A DNA stretch of 9,490 nucleotides from positions 1 through 9,490 of the forward strand of contig JBAWVO010000249.1 in assembly GCA_037147235.1 (NCBI GenBank), in the 5' to 3' direction. Made by a program: the position numbers and the translations under genes. Each line of letters starts with the position of its first letter. Position 1 is the first letter of the stretch. Source of the DNA: JANXQG01 sp037147235 (lineage in GTDB: Bacteria; Planctomycetota; Planctomycetia; Pirellulales; Thermoguttaceae). The notes under the pieces are model-generated. The model was not told where the DNA came from. It searched no databases and saw only the letters and a program-made list of their open reading frames with translations. Below, one piece after another: positions 1-6,452 of this stretch.

Positions 1-248
1 CACGCGAAAAAGCGATTCGAGACCAACAATGGGCCATGAACGCCGCCCATCGTGAAGGTGTACTCGAAGGCGAGCTTAAGGGCGAGATCAAAGGCAAGAT
101 CGAAGGCGAGATCAAATTGATCCGAACGCTTCAGGCAATACTCTGTATCCCTGTCAGTGAGGAACAGGAACTACGAGTATTGGACCTTGCCCAGCTTGAA
201 TCGCTGACCAACAATCTGCAAAGCCAATCGCGCAACCGAACGTCATAG
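1..248 (+). CDS. C-terminal end of an Rpn/PDDEXK-family nuclease or transposase-like protein (5' end outside window)
   Basis: The frame is open from base 3 to the TAG at 246-248, giving 81 visible residues with no start needed inside the window. The first internal ATG (36) follows in-frame codons reading R-E-K-A-I-R-D-Q-Q-W-A, so I read it as the tail of a longer protein. The tail has a charged Gly-Glu/Lys repeat (GELKGEIKGKIEGEIK, degenerate 12-base units) and then a helical end (LIRTLQAILCIPVSEEQELRVLDLAQLESLTNNLQ). This layout, a charged repeat followed by a short helical domain scanning for 'LxxLxxL', is what I recall at the C-terminus of Rpn-type recombination-promoting nuclease/putative transposase proteins (PD-(D/E)XK fold), common in planctomycetes and cyanobacteria. 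The catalytic domain is not in the window, so the family call rests on the tail alone. Activity cannot be judged. Confidence 0.65.
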   Translation, partial: REKAIRDQQWAMNAAHREGVLEGELKGEIKGKIEGEIKLIRTLQAILCIPVSEEQELRVLDLAQLESLTNNLQSQSRNRTS

Positions 249-298
249 AATGAAGTGTGCTTGCTTTTGGAGTGCGGCGATTTATCGCCGCTTTTCAA

Positions 299-354
299 AG
301 GGTGGTATTCGTGTTGGTGGGCTGGACGATCGCTGCGCGAACTTGTCCCACCCT
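299..354. repeat. Nested palindrome inside the REPIN-like spacer
   Basis: Between the two REP-like arms lies a second inverted pair: AGGGTGG (299-305) against CCACCCT (348-354), and GGTGGG (316-321) against CCCACC (347-352). The enclosed sequence is GC-rich (CTGGACGATCGCTGCGCGAAC). A third small hairpin, AATCCT-TAGTTT-AGGATT (381-398), follows. The element therefore looks composite: one palindromic repeat sitting within another. Confidence 0.45.
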
Positions 355-371
355 GCAAATCGGGAAGTAAT
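343..371 (+). promoter_or_regulatory. Candidate sigma70-like promoter for the HEAT-DUF2760-Hsp70 operon
   Basis: TTGTCC (343-348, 4 of 6 to TTGACA) and AGTAAT (366-371, 4 of 6 to TATAAT) are separated by 17 bases. It would start transcription about 70 bases before the first gene, and the right REP-like hairpin would then be in the leader. The match is weak and planctomycete promoters are poorly defined, so this is only a candidate. Confidence 0.2.
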
Positions 372-431
372 TTCAGACCAAATCCTTAGTTTAGGATTGG
401 CCGAATTGAAAAGCGGCGGCAAGCCGTCGCA

Positions 432-443
432 CTCCAAATGGAG
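432..443 (+). promoter_or_regulatory. Shine-Dalgarno site that sets the start at 450, inside a small hairpin
   Basis: GGAG at 440-443 lies 6 bases before the ATG at 450 and decides that start over the in-frame ATG at 438, which has no ribosome binding site and sits on the last base of the REP-like arm. The same GGAG forms the right half of CTCCA-AA-TGGAG (432-443), so the site could be partly masked in the mRNA. The hairpin has a two-base loop, so its stability is doubtful. Confidence 0.4.
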
Positions 444-449
444 CGACGT

Positions 450-1544
450 ATGCGTTGGAAGCAATTCGTGTTGTGGATACTGGCGACGACATTCGCGACG
501 TGCGAGATCGTCGTCGCCGAAGGGCCGACCAGTTCGCCCATGTTTCAGCAGTGGATCGTGGGACGCACCAAGTTCTCCTTGGTGGCTGGACGGATCGTTA
601 GCAATGGCAATAATGGTGTCTGGATGTTTGGCATCCCGAGGCAGCAGGTCGCGTCGGATGGTCCCGTTCGTGAGCAGATCAATTTTAATGGCAACGGAGT
701 TACGAGATCCCTTACCTATACCTACCAGCGCAGCGGCGTCAAAACCGATCCGCGGAACGAGCCAAGAGTCGAGTTTGTCGTTGAAGTAAGTTTGGAAGGT
801 CGTTTTGTCCTGCGATATTCCGACAAAGACCAGCCGGAAAAGTATTTCGATTTGACTCAGGTTCCAGGGCAGCCCATCAGCTTATCGCTTCCGGGAGCAA
901 ACAAGCCGCGTGTGCTGCGAGCTTCGTCGATCTGGCACTTGCTGGTCATCAACGAAGAAGGGTGTCGCAAAAATTTCCTTCCGATGCTGGAATCCATCCG
1001 CCCGGACTGGCAGGTCGCCCGCACGGCTCGGGCTGCCGAGGACGAATTGGTGAAAATGGCCGCCGTATCGCGAAATTCGGATCGTAAACAGTGGGATGCC
1101 TGGATCCATCAACTGGGCGATCCGCTATGGACTCGGCGGGACCGCGCCGAGCGCAGTTTGCGCGACGTCGGGCCAGCCGTACTCGGGTATTTAAGTCGGC
1201 TGAACATGAGTACGCTCGACGCCGAACAAAAGTTAAGACTCCACCGGATCATCCGCGGGCTTTCCTCGCAGACCGGCGAAGATACACTGGAGCATGTGGC
1301 TTGGATGCTGATTGAAGATCCGCTGGTCTGGCTTGCTCTGCTTTCTCGCCCGGAGGAATCGACTCGCCAGGCCGCAGTCCAGCAGTTGGCACTCCTGCTG
1401 AACGTGCCGATCGCCGTCGATCCCAAGGCCGAGCCTGCTAGCCAAGCCAAGGCCCGCGAGGAACTGCGAAGACAGATCGAAAAGATCATCGGAGAAGGCA
1501 CTAAGCCCGACGAGGACCCCCTAATATCTCGAAAAAAGGATTGA
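450..1544 (+). CDS. Exported HEAT-like protein of unknown function, first gene of the Hsp70 operon
   Basis: This 364-residue protein starts at ATG 450 on the strength of the GGAG six bases upstream; starting at 438 would add only MERR. Residues 1-23 read as a signal peptide (basic MRWK, hydrophobic FVLWILATTFA, likely cut after VVA), so the bulk is probably periplasmic or cell-surface. Residues 25-165 look beta-rich and unassigned. Residues 167-190 carry a Gly-Cys (171) and RPDW segment. Residues 200-320 are helical with HEAT-like pairs (WTRRDRAERSLRDVGPAVL, then TRQAAVQQLALLL), a fold that usually binds other proteins. The C-terminus is charged. I do not recognise a named family. It ends 5 bases before the DUF2760 gene, so the two are surely on one transcript. 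No catalytic motif is visible; a partner or scaffold role for the chaperone pair is inference. Confidence 0.75.
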   Translation: MRWKQFVLWILATTFATCEIVVAEGPTSSPMFQQWIVGRTKFSLVAGRIVSNGNNGVWMFGIPRQQVASDGPVREQINFNGNGVTRSLTYTYQRSGVKTDPRNEPRVEFVVEVSLEGRFVLRYSDKDQPEKYFDLTQVPGQPISLSLPGANKPRVLRASSIWHLLVINEEGCRKNFLPMLESIRPDWQVARTARAAEDELVKMAAVSRNSDRKQWDAWIHQLGDPLWTRRDRAERSLRDVGPAVLGYLSRLNMSTLDAEQKLRLHRIIRGLSSQTGEDTLEHVAWMLIEDPLVWLALLSRPEESTRQAAVQQLALLLNVPIAVDPKAEPASQAKAREELRRQIEKIIGEGTKPDEDPLISRKKD

Positions 1545-1549
1545 TACCC

Positions 1550-2119
1550 ATGGACCAATTGTTGCTCATCTCGGAAATCGTTAACGTCGTCTTATTTCTG
1601 ATGGTGGTCGGCTGGCTGGTGGCCAGAATTCTCGGAAAATGGAAAACGACTAAAATCGCCGCCGAGAAACCGCAAGCAAAGATTCCAGACAAGACCGAAA
1701 CGAAACCGCCGACTGCGAAACAGCCGCCAAAGCCATCTCGCAGCGAAGCGATCACGCTCCTTGCGACCCTGCAACGCGAGGCCCGCTTCGTCGATTTCAT
1801 CAAGGAACCGCTGGATAGCTACAGCGACGCCCAAATCGGGGCCGCTGTCCGCGACGTGCATCGCGATTGTGCCAAAGTGCTTGACCGCCTTTTTGCCATC
1901 CAGCCGATGGTCAACCAAGAAGAAGACAGTCCTGTCGAGGTTCCGGCGGGCTTTGACGCCGGCCGCTTCCGGCTGACGGGCAACGTGGTGGGCGATCCGC
2001 CATTTCATGGCCGACTGGTCCATCATGGCTGGGAGGCGACCGAGGTCCGGTTGCCGGCATGGTCGGGCACGCAACTTTCTGTCCGCGTCGTTGCACCAGT
2101 GGAAGTGGAGTTAGCATGA
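1550..2119 (+). CDS. DUF2760 domain protein with N-terminal membrane anchor
   Basis: The protein is 189 residues long. I chose ATG 1550 because AAGGA (1536-1540) lies 9 bases upstream; an in-frame TTG at 1541 would add three residues and overlap the previous stop. Residues 4-28 form one transmembrane helix (LLLISEIVNVVLFLMVVGWL), followed by a Lys/Pro-rich linker at 30-63 that is probably disordered. The DUF2760 domain fills 66-171: LLATLQREARFVDFIKE, YSDAQIGAAVRDVH, RLTGNVVGDPPFHG and HHGWEATEVRLP match the conserved segments I recall for this family. DUF2760 genes are commonly found directly before an Hsp70-family gene, as here, but the biochemical role is unknown. Its stop overlaps the Hsp70 start in ATGA, which implies translational coupling. 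A membrane-linked adaptor for the Hsp70 is a reasonable inference, not shown. Confidence 0.88.
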   Translation: MDQLLLISEIVNVVLFLMVVGWLVARILGKWKTTKIAAEKPQAKIPDKTETKPPTAKQPPKPSRSEAITLLATLQREARFVDFIKEPLDSYSDAQIGAAVRDVHRDCAKVLDRLFAIQPMVNQEEDSPVEVPAGFDAGRFRLTGNVVGDPPFHGRLVHHGWEATEVRLPAWSGTQLSVRVVAPVEVELA

Positions 2120-3951
2120 GTACGAGTAGGGAAAAGAACACCGCAAAATTCATCCTGGGGTTCGATCTAGGCACAACCAACAGCGTGTTGGCCTACGCGC
2201 CGCTGGACGCAGAGAATCCCCAGGTCGAACTCCTGGCCCTGCCGCAACTCGTCAGCAGTGGGACCGTCGAATCGCGGACCATGCTGGCATCCTTCGCTTA
2301 TTTGGCCAATCCCAACGAAGCGGTCGGCGGGGTACTCGATTTGCCTTGGACCAAGCAGCGCGACTTTGCCGTCGGTGAATATGCCCGGCGGCAAGGGGCC
2401 GTAGTGCCCGACCGAACCGTTGGCGCGGCGAAGTCGTGGCTGGCTTATAGCCGCGTCGATCGTCATCAGCCGATTCTGCCCTGGGGCGCGGCGGAGAGTG
2501 TGGCAAAAATTTCACCGGTCACGGCCTCGCAACGCTACCTCGAACATATTGTCGCAGTCTGGCAAGAACTGCATCCAGAAGCCCCTGTGGCCGAGCAACT
2601 CGTGGTATTGACCGTGCCGGCCTCCTTTGATGCCAGTGCCCGCGAACTGACCCGCGAGGCCGCACTGGCAGCCGGGTTGCCCCAGGATCTTGTCTTGCTT
2701 GAAGAGCCGCAGGCGGCCGTCTATGCCTGGCTAGCCGATCGTGGCGACCGTTGGCGGCGGGCTTTGAAGCTGGGCGATACGCTGTTGGTCTGCGATGTCG
2801 GCGGCGGCACGACCGACCTCACGCTCGTCACCGTAGCGGACGATTCCGGCGAATTGGTGCTTCGCCGCATGGCCGTAGGAAATCACCTGCTGGTCGGTGG
2901 CGATAACATGGATCTGGCTCTGGCCCATTTTGTCGCCGGACGCTTTGCCGAAAAAGGAACCAAGCTCGACCCTTGGCAGTCGGTCGCCTTGTGGCACTCC
3001 TGCCGTAACGCAAAGGAATCGCTTCTGGCCACCGAGGGTGCAACGAGCGATCAATATCCCATCTCCGTGCTTGGCCGCGGCAGCCGTCTGATTGGCGGCA
3101 CCGTCACCACGGAAGTTGATCGGCTGAGCGTCGGGCAAATTTTGGTCGATGGATTCTTCCCGCATTGCAAGGTTAGCGATCGACCGGCCCGTCGAATGGC
3201 CTCCGGCTTCCGCGAACTTGGCTTGCCTTATGAGACCGACACGGCCATTACCCGCCATTTGGCTGCATTCCTGCAGGCCCACGGTCCGGCACCGGGCCAG
3301 CCGGTCCGGCCGACGCACGTGCTTTTCAACGGCGGCGTGTTCAAGGCCGACATCTTGCGGCATCGCCTTCTGGAAGTACTCGGCGAATGGTTTTCCAACG
3401 ATGCGGACAATCAGGCCCCGCAGATGCTTGAAGGGAGTCACGATCTGGATCATGCGGTGGCCCGAGGTGCCGCTTATTACGGTTGGGCCAAGCATCGCGG
3501 CGGTTTGCGAATCCGTGGTGGGACAGCCCGAGCGTATTACGTCGGCATCGAGACGGCCGGCCTTGCCGTGCCCGGTGCCCCACGGCCGCTCAAGGCGTTG
3601 TGTGTCGTGCCCAACGGCATGGAGGAAGGGACCGAGACGGATGTGCCGTCGGACGAGATCGGCTTGATTGTCGGCGAGCCGGCCCAATTCCGCTTTTTCA
3701 GTTCTTCCACCCGCAAAAACGACCGGCCCGGCGAGTTGCTCGCCTCCTGGTCGCTCGACGAATTGGATGAGACCGATTCGCTGGAAACCACGCTTTCGGC
3801 GGCCGAGGGCGCGGAGGACGACTACGCAGCCGTGCGGTTCCTCTCGCGGATTACCGAACTCGGTGTGCTGGAGCTATGGTGCGTGAGTACGAAGAACAAC
3901 AGTCGCTGGAAATTGGAGTTTAGTGTGCGCGAGGATGCTGGTGCGGAATGA
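2116..3951 (+). CDS. Non-canonical Hsp70-family chaperone
   Basis: The protein is 611 residues from ATG 2116, which overlaps the DUF2760 stop as ATGA and has GGAG (2107-2110) five bases upstream; the longer frame from 2059 would be internal to DUF2760 coding. The actin-like ATPase is complete: phosphate-1 GFDLGTTNS (15-23), LTVPASFDASARELTREA (165-182), connect EEPQAAVYAW (196-205), phosphate-2 VCDVGGGTTDLTL (225-237), GNHLLVGGDNMD (255-266) and adenosine motif VLFNGGVFK (402-410). Residues about 465-611 form a shortened beta-type substrate domain ending in ELGVLELWCVS and WKLEFSVRE. The helical lid and EEVD-type tail of DnaK are absent, so this is a divergent, DnaK-like specialist rather than housekeeping DnaK. 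It acts with the DUF2760 protein by context; its client is unknown. Its last 57 codons reappear, decayed, at 9274-9442. Confidence 0.93.
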   Translation: MSTSREKNTAKFILGFDLGTTNSVLAYAPLDAENPQVELLALPQLVSSGTVESRTMLASFAYLANPNEAVGGVLDLPWTKQRDFAVGEYARRQGAVVPDRTVGAAKSWLAYSRVDRHQPILPWGAAESVAKISPVTASQRYLEHIVAVWQELHPEAPVAEQLVVLTVPASFDASARELTREAALAAGLPQDLVLLEEPQAAVYAWLADRGDRWRRALKLGDTLLVCDVGGGTTDLTLVTVADDSGELVLRRMAVGNHLLVGGDNMDLALAHFVAGRFAEKGTKLDPWQSVALWHSCRNAKESLLATEGATSDQYPISVLGRGSRLIGGTVTTEVDRLSVGQILVDGFFPHCKVSDRPARRMASGFRELGLPYETDTAITRHLAAFLQAHGPAPGQPVRPTHVLFNGGVFKADILRHRLLEVLGEWFSNDADNQAPQMLEGSHDLDHAVARGAAYYGWAKHRGGLRIRGGTARAYYVGIETAGLAVPGAPRPLKALCVVPNGMEEGTETDVPSDEIGLIVGEPAQFRFFSSSTRKNDRPGELLASWSLDELDETDSLETTLSAAEGAEDDYAAVRFLSRITELGVLELWCVSTKNNSRWKLEFSVREDAGAE

Positions 3952-3960
3952 CGAATGACG
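3781..3960 (+). repeat. Direct repeat, left copy: 3' end of the intact hsp70 gene plus two heptamers
   Basis: This 180-base segment, running from codon 556 of the Hsp70 gene through its stop and two GAATGAC units (3946-3959), recurs in the same orientation at 9274-9451. Hand alignment gives 9 substitutions and a single 2-base gap, about 95% identity. Homology stops right after the second heptamer, at the start of the sequence that belongs to the restriction-modification cassette. Confidence 0.9.
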
Positions 3961-4136
3961 GCCACTCCCCAGCCCCTTGACTTACCAATTGCACTAGCCA
4001 GACTCAGTGCTTCGGAAAATCAATTTTCCTATCCTTGAATGGTCGACATACTGAGGCGAAGATGGCTTGCCACGTCCGCGTCTCTTTGGCGCCACGCGCA
4101 GGCCAACATGCCAATGGCATGCACCGCAGCGGATCG
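3952..4136. other. Convergent intergenic gap holding two small perfect palindromes
   Basis: No gene is visible between the converging Hsp70 and methyltransferase stops. Two perfect inverted repeats stand out: GGAAAAT-CA-ATTTTCC (4014-4029) and CATGCCA-A-TGGCATG (4107-4121), along with an 8-base palindrome TGGCGCCA (4087-4094). Neither is followed by a proper T-run, so terminator function is uncertain; the first is the better candidate for a two-way stop between convergent genes. No integrase-style core site or tRNA is seen. Confidence 0.5.
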
Positions 4137-6452
4137 CTACACAACCTTAGTCACGAGGACTTCTTCGCCAAGCATATCGACGATCTTCACGGCGACCAGC
4201 GTTTCGTCCGCTGGCGCTGGAAGCTCATACCGGCCTACAACGAAGTCTGCCTTCCGCTCCGGCACGTCGTCCAGGGTGATATTCAGAACCGAGCCGTTGT
4301 ATGCCGTGTCAATGTAGATGCAATCGACCATCGCCCGCCAGTCGTCGATCTTGGGCGACAACAAGCCTGCCTGTTCGCGCAGGCGTTCAACGATAGTCGG
4401 CGAAATGAAATCCTGAACTTCGATCACGATTTGGGCTTCGTCGCCTCGGTTAGTGCGAGTCACATTGACACGGGCAGCCGCCGGCTCGTGTTTGATAAAC
4501 CCACCGTACTTTGAATCAGTGCGAAGCTCGATCACGTCAATTTTGTTGACGGCGTCCCGGCCCTTCCGCATCCGGTTCCAAGCGTCAATCCATGTCTTGG
4601 TAGCCAGTTCCATGCCCAGGCATACCACCACGATGTTGCGGTCTTCATCGGGGCGAGAATCGAGTTCGCGTTTCAGCTCTTCAAGGTCGAGCGGTGTGAG
4701 CGGGTGCCCCAAGGGGATAATCTTGACAAGCTTCTTGCCCAGTGTGCCTTCAAAATAGCTGTCTGAGCGGGTCCGCTGGATGCCGATATGCTCGCAGGCC
4801 AGGTTGACCGCTTCGTTATGCTGGATTTGCAGGTCGTAGTCGTTCACTCGCCAAACGCTAAACTCGAAGGCGCAGGGCTTGGGAGGAGGAGGTTCATCGT
4901 CCGCTGTCGTCTTAATAAGCTTGCCCTGTCGCGCCTCGGCGGCCGCCAAGCGTGCAGTCTGAATCTGTTCAACGATGATGCTGCGCAGGCGCTTGACCGT
5001 GGTCTGAATCGCCCCCTTATTGATATCGCAGCCGATCCAGCGCCTGCCGACCTTTTGTGCCACAGAAATCACCGTGCCCGATCCCGCAAAGCAATCCATG
5101 ACCAGATCGCCCGGATCAGTGATCCAGCTTACAATTCGCTCGGCAATCGCTTCGTTCTTTTCGGTTGGGTAATCGGTCTCTGTCCCGCGGTACGGAAGGT
5201 CAAACCATATGCTGCTAAGAAGCTTGTATTTGCGCGGAGGCACATAGTATTGGACAACACCTTCGGATGACGGGCGCACAAAATCGAAATCCTTGCCGCC
5301 CTTCAAGTGCAACAGATAATAGGCGTCAAGTCTAACTCGCAGGTCGGCATCCTTGAGTTCACGCAATGCCTGATCCGTCTTAAGGAACGCTTCATACGCT
5401 TCGACCGCGATCCGGGCACGGGTTTCTTTCCATCGCCACTGACCATGCTCCGGCTTCTGTCCAAAGAGTTCGTATCGCATCGTTGGACGGTTGGTGCCCC
5501 GCCAAAACGTATCCCACTTACCCGGCTCATATTTGTCGGCGAGTTTCTGAAGCCTTCGGTACTTCGTATCAGTGCTCTTCGAGTAGAGAAATATGGAGTT
5601 GGAACCCAGGGTCAGATTCGACATTTGTTCAAACTGTGCTTGGACGTTCTTCACCCCCGCGCGAACCACTATCTCCGCACGAAAATTGTCCGGCCCAAAG
5701 ACCTCGTCCAGCAAGAGTCGAATGTAATGACTTCGCTTCGCATCACAATGCAGGGCAAGGCTTCCATCTTCGTGGAGAAGCTCTTTCAGCAGAATCACGC
5801 GATCGTACATGAATTGCAGATAGTTGTCATTCACCCATATATCTTCGTATTGAACTTGCTCTCCAAGTGCGTAAGATTCGCCCGAAATCTTCGCATTACC
5901 GCGAGCACCACGCAACCTGATTTGCCGGACGTAGTCGGCACCCGAATCAAATGGAGGGTCAATATAGATGCACTTCACGCCACCGCGGAATCCGTCCAAC
6001 AGGAGACACGCCAGTACGTCCTTGTTGTCGCCGTGCAACAGCAGCCCGCCGACTTCAGATGTTCGAGTGCCAATGAAAGGCGTGCCCTTCCAGCATTTCT
6101 CGTTACACTGGCTGCGTAGGTCGCGGACCAGTTGTGTCTTGGCGTCTTTCACGTCCGGGTCAATGCCGACGATCTTTAGGGCGTTGTGATGCTCGACAAG
6201 TTGGGCGGGAAATGCCATGACGTGCGCGAGCGGACGTTTGCCGACCCAGGTAAGCATCGGCCGACCCTTCGCCGCGGTGATATTCACCTTAATGGGTTTT
6301 GGTGGCACAGAAGCCGGCACGGCGGGCATCTTCGCTGCCTTGGTGGTCGGTTTCACTTTCTTATGCGCCCCCTTGATCTCGCGGGTCTGCGTCTTCGCTG
6401 CCTTCGCAGTCTTTCCGGCCTTGGCGGTCTTCGTTGTCTTCTTTTTACTCAC
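4137..6452 (-). CDS. Mod-type DNA N6-adenine methyltransferase of a type III-like restriction-modification system
   Basis: This 771-residue protein methylates adenine at the system's recognition site and would form the specificity part of the complex with Res. Motif IV is DPPF (165-168, in CIYIDPPFDSGADY) and the AdoMet motif I is FAGSGT (455-460, in DCFAGSGTVISVAQKVGRRW), in beta-class order IV - target recognition - I; GDNKDVL (141-147) and DYPTEKNEAIAERIV (427-441) flank them. Residues 260-410 are the likely target-recognition region. A C-terminal extension (about 525-771) ends in VAVKIVDMLGEEV, a tail I recall in large type III-like Mods. Residues 1-56 are a Lys/Ala/Thr-rich basic tail. 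The GTG start (6452-6450) overlaps the Res stop as GTGA, so it is coupled to Res. Longer than classic Mod proteins (about 550-680). Recognition sequence unknown. Confidence 0.88.
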   Translation of the reverse strand: MSKKKTTKTAKAGKTAKAAKTQTREIKGAHKKVKPTTKAAKMPAVPASVPPKPIKVNITAAKGRPMLTWVGKRPLAHVMAFPAQLVEHHNALKIVGIDPDVKDAKTQLVRDLRSQCNEKCWKGTPFIGTRTSEVGGLLLHGDNKDVLACLLLDGFRGGVKCIYIDPPFDSGADYVRQIRLRGARGNAKISGESYALGEQVQYEDIWVNDNYLQFMYDRVILLKELLHEDGSLALHCDAKRSHYIRLLLDEVFGPDNFRAEIVVRAGVKNVQAQFEQMSNLTLGSNSIFLYSKSTDTKYRRLQKLADKYEPGKWDTFWRGTNRPTMRYELFGQKPEHGQWRWKETRARIAVEAYEAFLKTDQALRELKDADLRVRLDAYYLLHLKGGKDFDFVRPSSEGVVQYYVPPRKYKLLSSIWFDLPYRGTETDYPTEKNEAIAERIVSWITDPGDLVMDCFAGSGTVISVAQKVGRRWIGCDINKGAIQTTVKRLRSIIVEQIQTARLAAAEARQGKLIKTTADDEPPPPKPCAFEFSVWRVNDYDLQIQHNEAVNLACEHIGIQRTRSDSYFEGTLGKKLVKIIPLGHPLTPLDLEELKRELDSRPDEDRNIVVVCLGMELATKTWIDAWNRMRKGRDAVNKIDVIELRTDSKYGGFIKHEPAAARVNVTRTNRGDEAQIVIEVQDFISPTIVERLREQAGLLSPKIDDWRAMVDCIYIDTAYNGSVLNITLDDVPERKADFVVGRYELPAPADETLVAVKIVDMLGEEVLVTKVV

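Larger units (their letters stand above)
266..438. repeat. REPIN/MITE-like inverted repeat pair upstream of the operon
   Basis: Bases 266-298 and 406-438 are inverted copies of a 33-base sequence (TTTGGAGTGCG...CGCTTTTCAA), matching at 28 of 33 positions. The mismatches fall in the middle and largely keep base pairing within each arm. Each arm is itself a hairpin: GCGGCGAT-TT-ATCGCCGC in the left arm, GCGGCGGC-AA-GCCGTCGC (one G-T pair) in the right. Two facing REP-like hairpins about 107 bases apart is the REPIN/BIME layout. No coding frame here is convincing. The right arm ends 11 bases before the preferred start of the next gene. I recall similar palindromes as dispersed repeats in planctomycetes, but copy number cannot be tested from this window. 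Confidence 0.7.

Noticed and set aside
250..789. 179-residue plus-strand frame covering the REPIN-like region and the start of the HEAT-like gene
   Set aside because: Its first third is palindromic repeat and the rest is out of frame with the signal-peptide protein; composition is not protein-like.
2059..2115. Upstream extension of Hsp70 to an earlier ATG
   Set aside because: It would lie inside DUF2760 coding sequence; the ATG at 2116 has GGAG and an ATGA overlap, and places the phosphate-1 motif at the usual distance from the N-terminus.
2731..3687. 318-residue open frame on the minus strand opposite the Hsp70 gene
   Set aside because: The plus strand here encodes intact Hsp70 motifs; the antisense product has no recognisable domain and is a by-product of GC-rich codon use.
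5307..6119. 270-residue plus-strand frame opposite the methyltransferase gene
   Set aside because: It overlaps the DPPF motif and target-recognition region of Mod and shows no domain of its own.
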